Notes under the pieces: generated by a model
Databases searched by the model: none
What the model saw: the letters and a program-made list of their open reading frames with translations, nothing else
What the model was told of the DNA's origin: nothing
Program-made: the position numbers and the translations under genes
In this document: piece after piece, positions 1 to 13,580 of the stretch
Layout of the letters: each line of letters begins with the position of its first letter
Position numbering within the stretch: position 1 is the first letter of the stretch
Origin: Diadophis punctatus similis
Lineage: Eukaryota; Chordata; Lepidosauria; Squamata; Dipsadidae
Length of the DNA stretch: 64,000 bases
Reading direction: 5' to 3'
Assembly (NCBI GenBank): GCA_023053685.1
Contig: JALIGW010000061.1
Coordinates: 2,808,001 to 2,872,000, forward strand

Positions 1-3000
1 ACAAAGGAACTCCACCCCCAGCGTCTGTGAATTCAAACTACAATGGAGTGAGGTTTCTTCCCCAAGATACTCACAGGTCTCAGCCAGGAACTCCACCCCC
101 ATCTTCTGTGAATTCAAACTGCAATGGAGTGAGGTTTCTTCCCCAAGATACTCACAGGTCTCAGCCAGGAACTCCACCCCCATCTTCTGTGAATTCAAAC
201 TGCAATGGAGTGAGGTTTTTTCCCCAGGATACTCACAGGTCTCAGCCAGGAACTCCACCCCCAGCTTCTGTGAATTCAAACTACAATGGAGTGAGGTTCC
301 CCCCCCCCGATACTCACAGGTCTCAGCCAGGAACTCCACCTCCAGCTTCTGTGAAATCAAACTACAATGGAGTGAGGTTTTTTCCCAGATACTCACAGGT
401 CTTAGCCAGGAACTCCACCCCCAGCTTCTGTGAATTCAAACTACAATGGAGTGAGGTTTGTTCCCCCAGATACTCACAGGTCTCAGCCAGGAACTCCACC
501 CCCAGCTTCTGTGAATTGAAACTACAATGCAGTGAGGTGTTTCCCCCCAGATACTCACAAGCCTCAGCCAGGAATTCCACCCCCAGCTTCTGTGAATTCA
601 AACTAAAATGGATTGAGGTTTTTCTCCCAGATACTAACATGCCTCAGCCAGGAACTCCACCAACAGCTTCTGTGAATTCAAACTACAATGGAGTGAGGTT
701 ATTTCCCCCAGATACTAACAAGTCTCAGCCAGGAACTCCACGCCCAGCTTCTGTGAATTCAAACTACAATGTAGTGAGGTTTGTTCCCCCAGATACTCAC
801 AGGTCTCAGCCAGGAACTCCACGCCCAGCTTCTGTGAATTCAAACTACAATGGAGTGAAGTGTTTCCCCCGAGATACTCACAGGTATCAGCCAGGAACTC
901 CACCCCAGCTTCTGTGAATTGAAACTACAATGCAGTGAGGTTTTCCCCCCCAGATACTCACAAGCCTCAGCCAGGAATTCCACCCCCAGCTTCTGTGAAT
1001 TCAAACTAAAATGGATTGAGGTTTTTCTCCCAGATACTAACACGTCTCAGCCAGGAACTCCACCAACAGCTTCTGTGAATTCAAACTACAATGGAGTGAG
1101 GTTATTTCCCCAAGATACTAACAAGTCTCAGCCAGGAACTCCACGCCCAGCTTCTGTGAATTCAAACTAAAATGTAGTGAGGTTTCTTCCCCCAGATACT
1201 CACAGGTCTCAGCCAGGAACTCCACGCCCAGCTTCTGTGAAATCAAACTACAATGGAGTGAGGTTTTTTTCATAGATACTCACAGGTCTCAGCCAGGAAC
1301 TCCACCCCCAGCTTCTGTGAATTCAAACTACGATGGAGTGAGGTTTTTTTCCGAGATACTCACAGGTCTCAGCCAGGAACTCCAACCCCAGCTTCTGTGA
1401 ATTGAAAATACAATGCAGTGAGGTTTTTCCCCCCAGATACTCACAAGTCTCATCCAGGAACTCCACCCCCAGCTTCTGTGAATTCAAACTACAATGGATT
1501 GAGGTTTTGTCCCCCAGATACTCACACGTCTAAGCCAGGAACTCCACCAACAGCTTCTGTGAATTCAAACTACAATGGAGTGAGGTTTTTTCCCCGAGAT
1601 ACTAACAAGTCTCAGCCAGGAACTCCACCCGCAGCTTCTGTGAATTCAAACTACAATGGAGTGAGGTTTCTTCCCCCAGATACTCACAGGTCTCAGCCAG
1701 GAACTCCACGCCCAGCTTCTGTGAATTCAAACTACAATGGAGTGAAGTGTTTCCCCCGAGATACTCACAGGTATCAGCCAGGAACTCCACCCCAGCTTCT
1801 GTGAATTGAAACTACAATGCAGTGAGGTTTTTCCCCCCAGATACTCACAAGCCTCAGCCAGGAATTCCACCCCCAGCTCCTGTGAATTCAAACTAAAATG
1901 GATTGAGGTTTTTCTCCCAGATACTAACACGTCTCAGCCAGGAACTCCACCAACAGCTTCTGTGAATTCAAACTACAATGGAGTGAGGTTATTTCCCCCA
2001 GATACTAACAAGTCTCAGCCAGGAACTCCACCCCCATCTTCTGTGAATTCAAACTGCAATGGAGTGAGGTTTTTTCCCCAGGATACTCACAGGTCTCAGC
2101 CAGGAACTCCACCCCCAGCTTCTGTGAATTCAAACTACAATGGAGTGAGGTTCCCCCCCCCCCGATACTCACAGGTCTCAGCCAGGAACTCCACCCCCAG
2201 CTTCTGTGAAATCAAACTACAATGGAGTGAGGTTTTTTCCCAGATACTCACAGGTCTTAGCCAGGAACTCCACCCCCAGCTTCTGTGAATTCAAACTACA
2301 ATGGAGTGAGGTTTGTTCCCCCAGATACTCACAGGTCTCAGCCAAGAACTCCACCCCCAGCTTCTGTGAATTGAAACTACAATGCAGTGAGGTGTTTCCC
2401 CCCAGATACTCACAAGCCTCAGCCAGGAATTCCACCCCCAGCTTCTGTGAATTCAAACTAAAATGGATTGAGGTTTTTCTCCCAGATACTAACACGCCTC
2501 AGCCAGGAACTCCACCAACAGCTTCTGTGAATTCAAACTACAATGGAGTGAGGTTATTTCCCCCAGATACTAACAAGTCTCAGCCAGGAACTCCACGCCC
2601 AGCTTCTGTGAATTCAAACTACAATGTAGTGAGGTTTGTTCCCCCAGATACTCACAGGTCTCAGCCAGGAACTCCACGCCCAGCTTCTGTGAATTCAAAC
2701 TACAATGGAGTGAAGTGTTTCCCCCGAGATACTCACAGGTATCAGCCAGGAACTCCACCCCAGCTTCTGTGAATTGAAATTACAATGCAGTGAGGTTTTC
2801 CCCCCCAGATACTCACAAGCCTCAGCCAGGAATTCCACCCCCAGCTTCTGTGAATTCAAACTAAAATGGATTGAGGTTTTTCTCCCAGATACTAACACGT
2901 CTCAGCCAGGAACTCCACCAACAGCTTCTGTGAATTCAAACTACAATGGAGTGAGGTTATTTCCCCCAGATACTAACAAGTCTCAGCCAGGAACTCCACG

Positions 3001-3013
3001 CCCAGCTTCTGTG
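1..3013 (+). repeat. Zone with 1,855-bp and 887-bp higher-order periods
   Basis: The stretch at about 157-1,158 reappears at about 2,012-3,013 with an offset of 1,855 (1,854 before a C tract near 300 that is one base longer in the second copy). A shorter part, 715-1,043, also occurs at 1,602-1,930 (+887) and 2,570-2,898 (+968 again). Shared diagnostic variants are the EcoRI-less GAATTGAAAC units, the AAACTAAAATGGATTG unit, the ACAATGTAGTG unit and the GTGAAGTGTTTCCCCCG unit, in the same order. The first 150 bases match the block marked by ACAAAGG near 5,088. Confidence 0.85.
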
Positions 3014-4590
3014 AAATCAAACTACAATGGAGTGAGGTTTTTTTCATAGATACTCACAGGTCTCAGCCAGGAACTCCACCCCCAGCTTCTGTGAATTCAA
3101 ACTAAAATGGATTGAGGTTTTTCTCCCAGATACTAACACGTCTCAGCCAGGAACTCCACCAACAGCTTCTGTGAATTCAAACTACAATGGAGTGAGGTTA
3201 TTTCCCCCAGATACTAACAAGTCTCAGCCAGGAACTCCACGCCCAGCTTCTGTGAATTCAAACTACAATGTAGTGAGGTTTCTTCCCCCAGTTACTCACA
3301 GGTCTCAGCCAGGAGCTCCACCCCCAGCTTCTGTGAATTCAAACTACAATGGAGTGAGGTTTGTTCCCCCAGATACTCACAGGTATCAGCCAGGAACTCC
3401 ACCCCCAGCTTCTGTGAATTCAAACTACAATGGAGTGAAGTTTCCCCCCCCAGATACTCACAGATCTCAGCAAGGACCTCCAGCCCCAGCTTTTGTGAAT
3501 TTAAACTACAATGGAGTGAGGTTTCCCCCCCCCCCAATACTCACAGGTCTCAGCCAGGAACTCCACCCCCAGCTTCTGTGAAATCAAACTACAATGGAGT
3601 GAGGTTTTTTTCATAGATATTCACAGGTCTCAGCCAGGAACTCCACCCCCAGCTTCTGTGAATTCAAACTACAATGGAGTGAGGTTTTTTTCCGAGATAC
3701 TCACAGGTCTCAGCCAAGAACTCCACCCCCAGCTTCTGTGAATTCAAACTACAATGGAGTGAGGTTTCCCCCCCCAGATAATCACAGGTCTCAGCAAGGA
3801 CCTCCACCCTCAGCTTCTGTGAATTCAAACTACAATGGAGTGAGGTTTCTTCCCCCAGATACTCACAGGTCTCAGCCAGGAACTCCACCCCCAGTTTCTG
3901 TGAATTCAAACTACAATGGAGTGAAGTTTTTCCCCCCAGATACTCACACGTATCAGCCAGGAACTCCACCCCAGCTTCTGTGAATTGAAACTACAATGCA
4001 GTGAGGTTTTTCTCCCAGATACTCACAGGTCTCAGCCAAGAACTCAACCCCCAGCTTCTGTGAATTCAAACTACAATGGAGTGAGGTTTTGTTCCCCCAG
4101 ATACTCACAGGTCTCAGCCAAGAACTCCACCCCCAGCTTCTGTGAATTCAGACTACAATGGAGTGAGGTTTCCCCCCCCCCCAGATAATCACAGGTCTCA
4201 GCAAGGACCTCCACCCCCAGCTTTTGTGAATTCAAACTACAATGGAGTGAGGTTTTCCCGCCGATACTCACAGGTCTCAGCCAGGAACTCCACCCCCAGC
4301 TTCTGTGAATTCAAACTACAATGGAGTGAGGTCTCCCCCCCCCCGATACTCACAGGTCTCAGCCAGGAACTCCACCCCCAGCTTCTGTGAAATCAAACTA
4401 CAATGGAGTGAGGTTTTTTCCCAGATACTCACAGGTCTTAGCCAGGAACTCCACCCCCAGTTTCTGTGAATTGAAACTACAATGCAGTGAGGTTTTGTTC
4501 CCCCAGATACTCACGGGTCTCAGCCAGGAACTCCACGCCCAGCTTCTGTGAATGCAAACTACAATGGAGTGAGGTTTGTTCCCCCAGATA
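3014..4590 (+). repeat. Mixed-variant zone with a partial third copy of the 7-kb pattern
   Basis: Ordinary units and C-tract units alternate here. From about 3,850 to 4,590 the order of variants matches 10,870-11,610 and 17,890-18,630 at offsets of about 7,020 to 7,023 and then about 7,020 again. This makes a partial third occurrence of the pattern in the 7.1-kb blocks to the right. Features include AGATAATCACAGG followed by CAGCAAGG (near 3,777 and 4,184) and TTTTCCCGCCGATACTC near 4,252. There is no non-satellite sequence. Confidence 0.8.
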
Positions 4591-5905
4591 CTCACAGGTC
4601 TCAACCAGGAACTCCACCCCCAGCTTCTGTGAATTCAAACTGCAATGGAGTGAGGTTTTTTCCCCCAGACACTAACAGGTCTCACCCAAGAACTCCACCC
4701 CCAGCTTCTGTGAATTCAAACAACAATGGATTGATGTTTTTTTCCAAGATACTCACAGGTCTCAGCCAGGAACTCCAACCCCAGCTTCTGTGAATTGAAA
4801 ATACAATGCAGTGAGGTTTTTCCCCCCAGATACTCACAGGTCTCAGCCAGGAACTCCACCCCCAGCTTCTGTGAATTCAAACTACAATGCAGCGAGGTTT
4901 TTCCCCCCAGATACTCACAAGTCTCATCCAGGAACTCCACCCCCAGCTTCTGTGAATTCAAACTACAATGGATTGAGGTTTTGTCCCCCAGATACTCACA
5001 CGTCTCAGCCAGGAACTCCACCCCCAGCTTCTGTGAATTCAAACTACAATGGAGTGAGGTTTTTCCCCCCAGATACTAACAAGTCTCACAAAGGAACTCC
5101 ACCCCCAGCGTCTGTGAATTCAAACTACAATGGAGTGAGGTTTCTTCCCCAAGATACTCACAGGTCTCAGCCAGGAACTCCACCCCCATCTTCTGTGAAT
5201 TCAAACTGCAATGGAGTGAGGTTTCTTCCCCAAGATACTCACAGGTCTCAGCCAGGAACTCCACCCCCATCTTCTGTGAATTCAAACTGCAATGGAGTGA
5301 GGTTTTTTCCCCAGGATACTCACAGGTCTCAGCCAGGAAGTCCACCCCCAGCTTCTGTGAATTCAAACTACAATGGAGTAAGGTTTCTTCCCTCAGATAC
5401 TCACAGGTCTCAGCCAGGATGTAAACCCCCAGCTTCTGTGAATTCAAACTACAATGGAGTGAGATTTCTTCCCCCAGATACTCAAAGGTCTCAGCCAGGA
5501 ACTCCACCCCCAGCTTCTGTGAATTCAAACTACAATGAAGTGAGGTTTTTTCCCCAGATACTCACAGGTCTCAGCCAGGAACTCCACGCCAAGCTTCTGT
5601 GAATTCATACTGCAATGGAGTGAGGTTTTTTAACCCAAAAACTCACAGGTCTCAGCCAGGAACTCCACCCCAAGCTTCTGTGAATTCAAACTACAATGGA
5701 GTGAGGTTTTGTTCCCCCAGATACTCACAAGTCTCAGCCAGGAACTCCACCCCCAGCTTCTGTGAATTCAAACTACAATGGAGTGAGGTTTCTTTACCCA
5801 GATACTCACAGGTCTCAGCCAGGAACTCCACTCCAGCTTCTGTGAATTCAAACTACAATGGAGTGAGGTTTTTTCCCCCAGATACTAACAAGTCTCAGCC
5901 AGGAA
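4590..5905 (+). repeat. Marker block with the ACAAAGG unit, copy 1
   Basis: A run of units holds AACAACAATGGATTGATG, ACAATGCAGCGAGG, CTCACAAAGG (5,088), CCCCAAGATAC, GGAGTAAGG with GATGTAAACCCCC, and GAATTCATACTGC with TTTTTTAACCC (5,599). The same ordered set appears at about 20,085-21,400 (offset 15,495 at its right part), 37,130-38,390 (offset 32,538), 44,240-45,500 and 59,830-61,090. Most units here are exactly 81 bp, which is why a long open frame covers 4,811-5,602; it is not a gene. Confidence 0.88.
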
Positions 5906-6480
5906 CTCCACCCGCAGCTTCTTTGAATTCAAACTACAATGGAGTGAGGTTTCTTCCCCCAGATACTCACAGGTCTCAGCCAGGAACTCCACGCCCAGCT
6001 TCTGTGAATTCAAACTACAATGTAGTGAGGTTTCTTCCCCCAGATACTCACAGGTCTCAGCCAGGAACTCCACCCCCAGCTTCTGTGAATTTAAACTACA
6101 ATGGAGTGAGGTTTGTTCCCCCAGATACTCACAGGTCTCCGCCAGGAACTCCACGCCCAGCTTCTTTGAATTGAAACTACAATGGAGTGAGGTTTTTTTC
6201 CCCAGATACACACCTGTCTCAGCCAGGAACTCCACCCCCAGCTTCTGTGAATTGAAACTACAATGCAGCGAGGTTTTTCCCCCCAGATACTCACAAGTCT
6301 CATCCAGGAAGTCCACCCCCAGCTTCTTTGAATTCAAACTACAATGGAGTGAGGTTTTTTCCCCCAGATACTCACACGTCTCAGCCAGGAACTCCACCAA
6401 CAGCTTCTGTGAATTCAAACTACAATGGAGTAAGGTTTCTTCCCTCAGATACTCACAGGTCTCAGCCAGGATGTCCACCC
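5906..6480 (+). repeat. Unit run between the marker block and the 7.1-kb block
   Basis: These are about seven satellite units. They include CTTCTTTGAATTC variants (T for G before TGAATTC), an ACAATGTAGTG unit and the ACACACCTGTCTC unit near 6,210. The CTTCTTTGAATTC variant is rare in the left part of the window and recurs near 24,320, 30,711, 38,780, 42,013, 45,731, 46,944, 47,753, 48,966 and 61,480. Nothing other than satellite is seen. Confidence 0.8.
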
Positions 6481-9400
6481 CCAGCTTCTGTGAATTCAAA
6501 CTACAATGGAGTGAGATTTCTTCCCCCAGATACTCACAGGTCTCAGCCAGGAACTCCACCCCCAGCTTCTGTGAATTCAAACTACAATGGAGTGAGGTTT
6601 TTTTCCCCAGATACTCACAGGTCTCAGAGAGGAACTCCACCCCCAGCTTCTGTGAATTCAAACTACAATGAAGTGAGGTTTTTTCCCCAGATACTCACAG
6701 GTCTCAGCCAGGAACTCCACGCCAAGCTTCTGTGAATTCATACTGCAATGGAGTGAGGTTTTTTAACCCAGAAACTCACAGGTCTCAGCCAGGAACTCCA
6801 TCCCCAGCTTCTGTGAATTCAAACTACAATGGAGTGAGGTTTTGTTCCCCCAGATACTCACAAGTCTCAGCCAGGAACTCCACCCCCAGCTTCTGTGAAT
6901 TCAAACTACAATGGAGTGAGGTTTCTTCCCCCAGATACTCACAGGTCTCAGCCAGGAACTCCACTCCAGCTTCTGTGAATTCAAACTACAATGGAGTGAG
7001 GTTTTTTCCCCCAGATACTAACCAGTCTCAGCCAGGAACTCCACCCGCAGCTTCTGTGAATTCAAACTACAATGGAGTGAGGTTTCTTCCCCCAGATACT
7101 CACAGGTCTCAGACAGGAACTCCACCCCCAGCTTCTGTGAATTCAAACTACAATGGAGTGAGGTTTGTTCCCCCAGATACTCACAGGTCTCAGCCAGGAA
7201 CTCCACCCCCAGCTTCTGTGAATTCAAACTACAATGGAGTGAGGTTTTTTTCCCCAGATACACACCTGTCTCAGCCAGGAACTCCACCCCCAGCTTCTGT
7301 GAATTGAAACTACAATGCAGTGAGGTTTTTTTCCCAGATACTCACAGGTCTCAGCCAGGAACTCCACCCCCAGCTTCTGTGAATTCAAACTACAATGGAG
7401 TGAGGTTTTTTCCCCCAGATACTCACAGGTCTCAGCCAAGAACTCCACCCCCAGCTTCTGTGAATTCAAACTACAATGGAGTGAGGTTCCCCCCCCAGAT
7501 ACTCACAGGTCTCAGCAAGGACCTCCACCCCCAGCTTTTGTGAATTCAAACTACAATGGAGTGAGGTTTTCCCCCGATACTCACAGGTCTCAGCAAGGAA
7601 CTCCACCCCCAGCTTTTGTGAATTCAAACTACAATGGAGTGAGGTTCCCCCCCGATACTCACAGGTCTCAGCCAGGAACTCCACCCCCAGCTTCTGTGAA
7701 ATCAAACTACAATGGAGTGAGGTTTTTTCCCAGATACTCACAGGTCTCAGCCAGGAACTCCACCCCAGCTTCTGTGAATTGAAACTACAATGCAGTGAGG
7801 TTTTTCCCCCCAGATACTCACAAGCCTCAGCCAGGAATTCCACCCCCAGCTTCTGTGAATTCAAACTAAAATGGATTGAGGTTTTTCTCCCAGATACTAA
7901 CACGTCTCAGCCAGGAACTCCACCAACAGCTTCTGTGAATTCAAACTACAATGGAGTGAGGTTATTTCTCCCAGATACTAACAAGTCTCAGCCAGGAACT
8001 CCACGGCCAGCTTCTGTGAATTCAAACTACAATGTAGTGAGGTTTCTTCCCCCAGATACTCACAGGTCTCAGCCAGGAACTCCACCCCCAGCTTCTGTGA
8101 ATTCAAACTACAATGGAGTGAGGTTTGTTCCCCCAGATACTCACAGGTCTCAGCCAGGAACTCCACCCCCAGCTTCTGTGAATTCAAACTACAATGGAGT
8201 GAGGTTTTCCCCCCCCAGATACACACAGATCTCAGCAAGGACCTCCACCCCCAGCTTTTGTGAATTTAAAGTACAATGGAGTGAGGTTCCCCCCCCATAC
8301 TCACAGGTCTCAGCCAGGAACTCCACCCCCAGCTTCTGTGAAATCAAACTGCAATGGAGTGAGGTTTATTTCCCAGATACTCACAGGTCTCAGCCAGGAG
8401 CTCCACCCCCAGCTTCTGTGAATTCAAACTACAATGGAGTGAGGTTTTTTTCCGAGATACTCACAGGTCTCAGCCAGGAACTCCACCCCCAGCTTCTGTG
8501 AATTCAAACTACAATGCAGCGAGGTTTTCCCCCCCAGATACTCACAAGTCTCATCCAGGAACTCCACCCACAGCTTCTGTGAATTCAAACTACAATGGAT
8601 TGAGGTTTTGTCCCCCAGATACTCACACGTCTCAGCCAGGACCTCCACCAACAGCTTCTGTGAATTCAAACTACAATGGAGTGAGGTTTTTCCCCGAGAT
8701 ACTAACAAGTCTCAGCCAGGAACTCCACCCGCAGCTTCTGTGAATTCAAACTACAATGGAGTGAGGTTTCTTCCCCCAGATACTCACAGGTCTCAGCCAG
8801 GAACTCCACGCCTAGCTTCTGTGAATTCAAACTACAATGTACTGAGGTTTGTTCCCCCAGATACTCACAGGTCTCAGCCAGGAACTCCACCCCCAGCTTC
8901 TGTGAATTCAAACTACAATGGAGTGAGGTTTGTTCCCCCAGATACTCACAGGTATCAGCCAGGAACTCCACCCCCAGTTTCTGTGAATTGAAACTACAAT
9001 GGAGTGAAGTTTTTCCCCCCAGATACTCACAGGTATCAGCCAGGAACTCCACCCCAGCTTCTGTGAATTGAAACTACAATGCAGTGAGGTTTTTCTCCCA
9101 GATACTCACAGGTCTCAGCCAAGAACTCCACCCCCAGCTTCTGTGAATTCAAACTACAATGGAGTGAGGTTTTGTTCCCCCAGATACTCACAGGTCTCAG
9201 CCAAGAACTCCACCCCCAGCTTCTGTGAATTCAAACTACAATGGAGTGAGGTTCCCCCCCCCCCGATAATCACAGGTCTCAGCAAGGACCTCCACCCCCA
9301 GCTGTTGTGAATTCAAACTACAATGGAGTGAGGTTTTCCCGCTGATACTCACAGGTCTCAGCCAGGAACTCCACCCCCAGCTTCTGTGAATTCAAACTAC

Positions 9401-12400
9401 AATGGAGTGAGGTTCCCCCCCCCCGATACTCACAGGTCTCAACCAGGAACTCCACCCCCAGCTTCTGTGAAATCAAACTACAATGGAGTGAGGTTTTTTC
9501 CCAGATACTCACAGGTCTTAGCCAGGAACTCCAGCCCCAGCTTCTGTGAATTGAAACTACAATGCAGTGAGGTTTTTCCCCCCAGATACTCACAAGCCTC
9601 AGCCAGGAATTCCACCCCCAGCTTCTGTGAAATCAAACTACAATGGAGTGAGGTTTTTTCCCAGATACTCACAGGTCTTAGCCAGGAACTCCACCCCCAG
9701 CTTCTGTGAATTGAAACTACAATGCAGTGAGGTTTTTCCCCCCAGATACTCACAAGCCTCAGCCAGGAATTCCACCCCCAGCTCCTGTGAATTCAAACTA
9801 AAATGGATTGAGGTTTTTCTCCCAGATACTAACACGTCTCAGCCAGGAACTCCACCAACAGCTTCTGTGAATTCAAACTACAATGCAGTGAGGTTTTTCC
9901 CCCCAGATACTCACAAGCCTCAGCCAGGAATTCCACCCGCAGCTTCTGTGAATTCAAACTACAATGGAGTGAGGTTTCTTCCCCCAGATACTCACAGGTC
10001 TCAGCCAGGAACTCCACGCCTAGCTTCTGTGAATTCAAACTACAATGTAGTGAGGTTTCTTCCCCCAGATACTCACAGGTCTCAGCCAGGAACTCCACCC
10101 CCAGCTTCTGTGAATTCAAACTACAATGGAGTGAGGTTTGTTCCCCCAGATACTCACAGGTCTCAGCCAGGAACTCCACCCCCAGCTTCTGTGAATTCAA
10201 ACTACAATGGAGTGAAGTTCCCCCCCCCCAGATACTCACAGATCTCAGCAAGGACCTCCACCCCCAGCTTTTGTGAAATTAAACTACAATGGAGTGAGGT
10301 TTCCCCCCCCCCCCCAATACTCACAGGTCTCAGCCAGGAAATCCACCCCCAGCTTCTGTGAAATCAAACTACAATGGAGTGAGGTTTTTTTCATAGATAT
10401 TCACAGGTCTCAGCCAGGAACTCCACCCCCAGCTTCTGTGAATTCAAACTACAATGGAGTGAGGTTTTATTCCGAGATACTCACAGGTCTCAGCCAGGAA
10501 CTCCAACCCCAGCTTCTGTGAATTGAAAATACAATGCAGTGAGGTTTTTCCCCCCAGATACTCACAGGTCTCAGCCAGGAACTCCACCCCCAGCTTCTGT
10601 GAATTCAAACTACAATGCAGCGAGGTTTTTCCCCCCAGATACTCACAAGTCTCATCCAGGAACTCCACCCCCAGCTTCTGTGAATTCAAACTACAATGGA
10701 TTGAGGTTTTGTCCCCCAGATACTCACACGTCTCAGCCAGGAACTCCACCAACAGCTTCTGTGAATTCAAACTACAATGGAGTGAGGTTTTTTCCCCGAG
10801 ATACTAACAAGTCTCAGCCAGGAACTCCACCCGCAGCTTCTGTGAATTCAAACTACAATGGAGTGAGGTTTCTTCCCCCAGATACTCACAGGTCTCAGCC
10901 AGGAACTCCACCCCCAGTTTCTGTGAATTCAAACTACAATGGAGTGAAGTTTTTCCCCCCAGATACTCACACGTATCAGCCAGGAACTCCACCCCAGCTT
11001 CTGTGAATTGAAACTACAATGCAGTGAGGTTTTTCTCCCAGACACTCACAGGTCTCAGCCAAGAACTCAACCCCCAGCTTCTGTGAATTCAAACTACAAT
11101 GGAGTGAGGTTTTGTTCCCCCAGATACTCACAGGTCTCAGCCAAGAACTCCACCCCCAGCTTCTGTGAATTCAAACTACAATGGAGTGAGGTTTCCCCCC
11201 CCCCCAGATAATCACAGGTCTCAGCAAGGACCTCCACCCCCAGCTTTTGTGAATTCAAACTACAATGGAGTGAGGTTTTCCCGCCGATACTCACAGGTCT
11301 CAGCCAGGAACTCCACCCCCAGCTTCTGTGAATTCAAACTACAATGGAGTGAGGTCCCCCCCCCGATACTCACAGGTCTCAGCCAGGAACTCCACCCCCA
11401 GCTTCTGTGAAATCAAACTACAATGGAGTGAGGTTTTTTCCCAGATACTCACAGGTCTTAGCCAGGAACTCCACCCCCAGCTTCTGTGAATTGAAACTAC
11501 AATGCAGTGAGGTTTTGTTCCCCCAGATACTCACGGGTCTCAGCCAGGAACTCCACGCCCAGCTTCTGTGAATGCAAACTACAATGGATTGAGGTTTGTT
11601 ACCCCAGATACTCACAGGTCTCAGCCAGGAACTCCACCCCCAGCTTCTGTGAATTCAAACTACAATGGAGTGAAGTGTTTCCCCCGAGATACTCACAGGT
11701 CTCAGCCAGGAACTCCACCCCCAGCTTCTGTGAATTCAAACTACAATGGAGTGAGGTTTTTCCCCCCAGATACTCACAGGTCTCAGCCAGGAATTCCACT
11801 CCCAGCTTCTGTGAAATCAAACTACAATGGAGTGAGGTTTTTTCCCAGATACTCACAGGTCTTAGCCAGGAACTCCAGCCCCAGCTTCTGTGAATTGAAA
11901 CTACAATGCAGTGAGGTTTTTCCCGCCAGATACTCACAAGCCTCAGCCAGGAATTCCACCCCCAGCTTCTGTGAAATCAAACTACAATGGAGTGAGGTTT
12001 TTTCCCAGATACTCACAGGTCTTAGCCAGGAACTCCACCCCCAGCTTCTGTGAATTGAAACTACAATGCAGTGAGGTTTTTCCCCCCCAGATACTCACAA
12101 GCCTCAGCCAGGAATTCCACCCCCAGCTCCTGTGAATTCAAACTAAAATGGATTGAGGTTTTTCTCCCAGATACTAACACGTCTCAGCCAGGAACTCCAC
12201 CAACAGCTTCTGTGAATTCAAACTACAATGGAGTGAGGTTATTTCCCCCAGATACTAACAAGTCTCAGCCAGGAACTCCACCCCCCAGCTTCTGTGAATT
12301 CAAACTACAATGGAGTGAGGTTTGTTCCCCCAGATACTCACAGGTCTCAGCCAGGAACTCCACCCCCAGCTTCTGTGAATTCAAACTACAATGGAGTGAG

Positions 12401-13190
12401 GTTTTCCCCCCCCCCAGATACTCACAGATCTCAGCAAGGACCTCCACCCCCAGCTTTTGTGAATTTAAACTACAATGGAGTGAGGTTTCCCCCCCCCCCA
12501 ATACTCACAGGTCTCAGCCAGGAACTCCACCCCCAGCTTCTGTGAAATCAAACTACAATGGAGTGAGGTTTTTTTCATAGATATTCACAGGTCTCAGCCA
12601 GGAACTCCACCCCCAGCTTCTGTGAAATCAAACTACAATGGAGTGAGGTTTTTTCCCAGATACTCACAGGTCTTAGCCAGGAACTCCACCCCCAGCTTCT
12701 GTGAATTGAAACTACAATGCAGTGAGGTTTTGTTCCCCCAGATACTCACGGGTCTCAGCCAGGAACTCCACGCCCAGCTTCTGTGAATGCAAACTACAAT
12801 GGAGTGAGGTTTGTTCCCCCAGATACTCACAGGTCTCAGCCAGGAACTCCACCCCCAGCTTCTGTGAATTCAAACTACAATGGAGTGAAGTGTTTCCCCC
12901 GAGATACTCACAGGTATCAGCCAGGAACTCCACCCCAGCTTCTGTGAATTGAAACTACAATGCAGTGAGGTTTTTCCCCCCAGATACTCACAAGCCTCAG
13001 CCAGGAATTCCACCCCCAGCTTCTGTGAATTCAAACTAAAATGGATTGAGGTTTTTCTCCCAGATACTCACAGGTCTCAGCCAGGAACTCCACCCCCAGC
13101 TTCTGTGAATTCAAACTGCAATGGAGTGAGGTTTTTTTCCCCCAGATACTAACAGGTCTCACCCAAGAACTCCACCCCCAGCTTCTGTGA
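6481..13190 (+). repeat. 7.1-kb higher-order block, copy A
   Basis: The variant order here is repeated in copy B at offsets of 7,100 (6,481 to about 8,200), 7,102 (to about 9,850) and about 7,018-7,022 (after about 9,950). The step of about 80 reflects one unit present here near 9,870-9,950 and absent from copy B. The steps of 1 to 3 that I traced are C-tract changes: the C run near 10,313 has 13 C here and 10 in copy B. Copy A ends where CTTCTGTGA is followed by AATCAAACTAC at about 13,190, whereas copy B continues as TTCAAACAACAATGG. Confidence 0.9.
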
Positions 13191-13580
13191 AATCAAACTA
13201 CAATGGAGTGAGGTTTTTTCCCAGATACTCACAGGTCTTAGCCAGGAACTCCACCCCCAGCTTCTGTGAATTGAAACTACAATGCAGTGAGGTTTTGTTC
13301 CCCCAGATACTCACGGGTCTCAGCCAGGAACTCCACGCCCAGCTTCTGTGAATGCAAACTACAATGGAGTGAGGTTTGTTCCCCCAGATACTCACAGGTC
13401 TCAGCCAGGAACTCCACCCCCAGCTTCTGTGAATTCAAACTACAATGGAGTGAAGTGTTTCCCCCGAGATACTCACAGGTATCAGCCAGGAACTCCACCC
13501 CAGCTTCTGTGAATTGAAACTACAATGCAGTGAGGTTTTTCCCCCCAGATACTCACAAGCCTCAGCCAGGAATTCCACCC
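13191..13580 (+). repeat. Partial 565-bp duplication between the two 7.1-kb blocks
   Basis: This segment repeats about 12,626-13,015 at an offset of 565 (seven units less two bases). It includes the GTGAAATCAAACTAC unit, the GATACTCACGGG unit and the GTGAAGTGTTTCCCCCG unit. It ends where GGAATTCCACCCCCAG is followed by the unit with GGAGTGAGATTTC, which is the left edge of copy B (13,581 corresponds to 6,481). It looks like the scar of a small unequal exchange at the junction. Confidence 0.87.
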
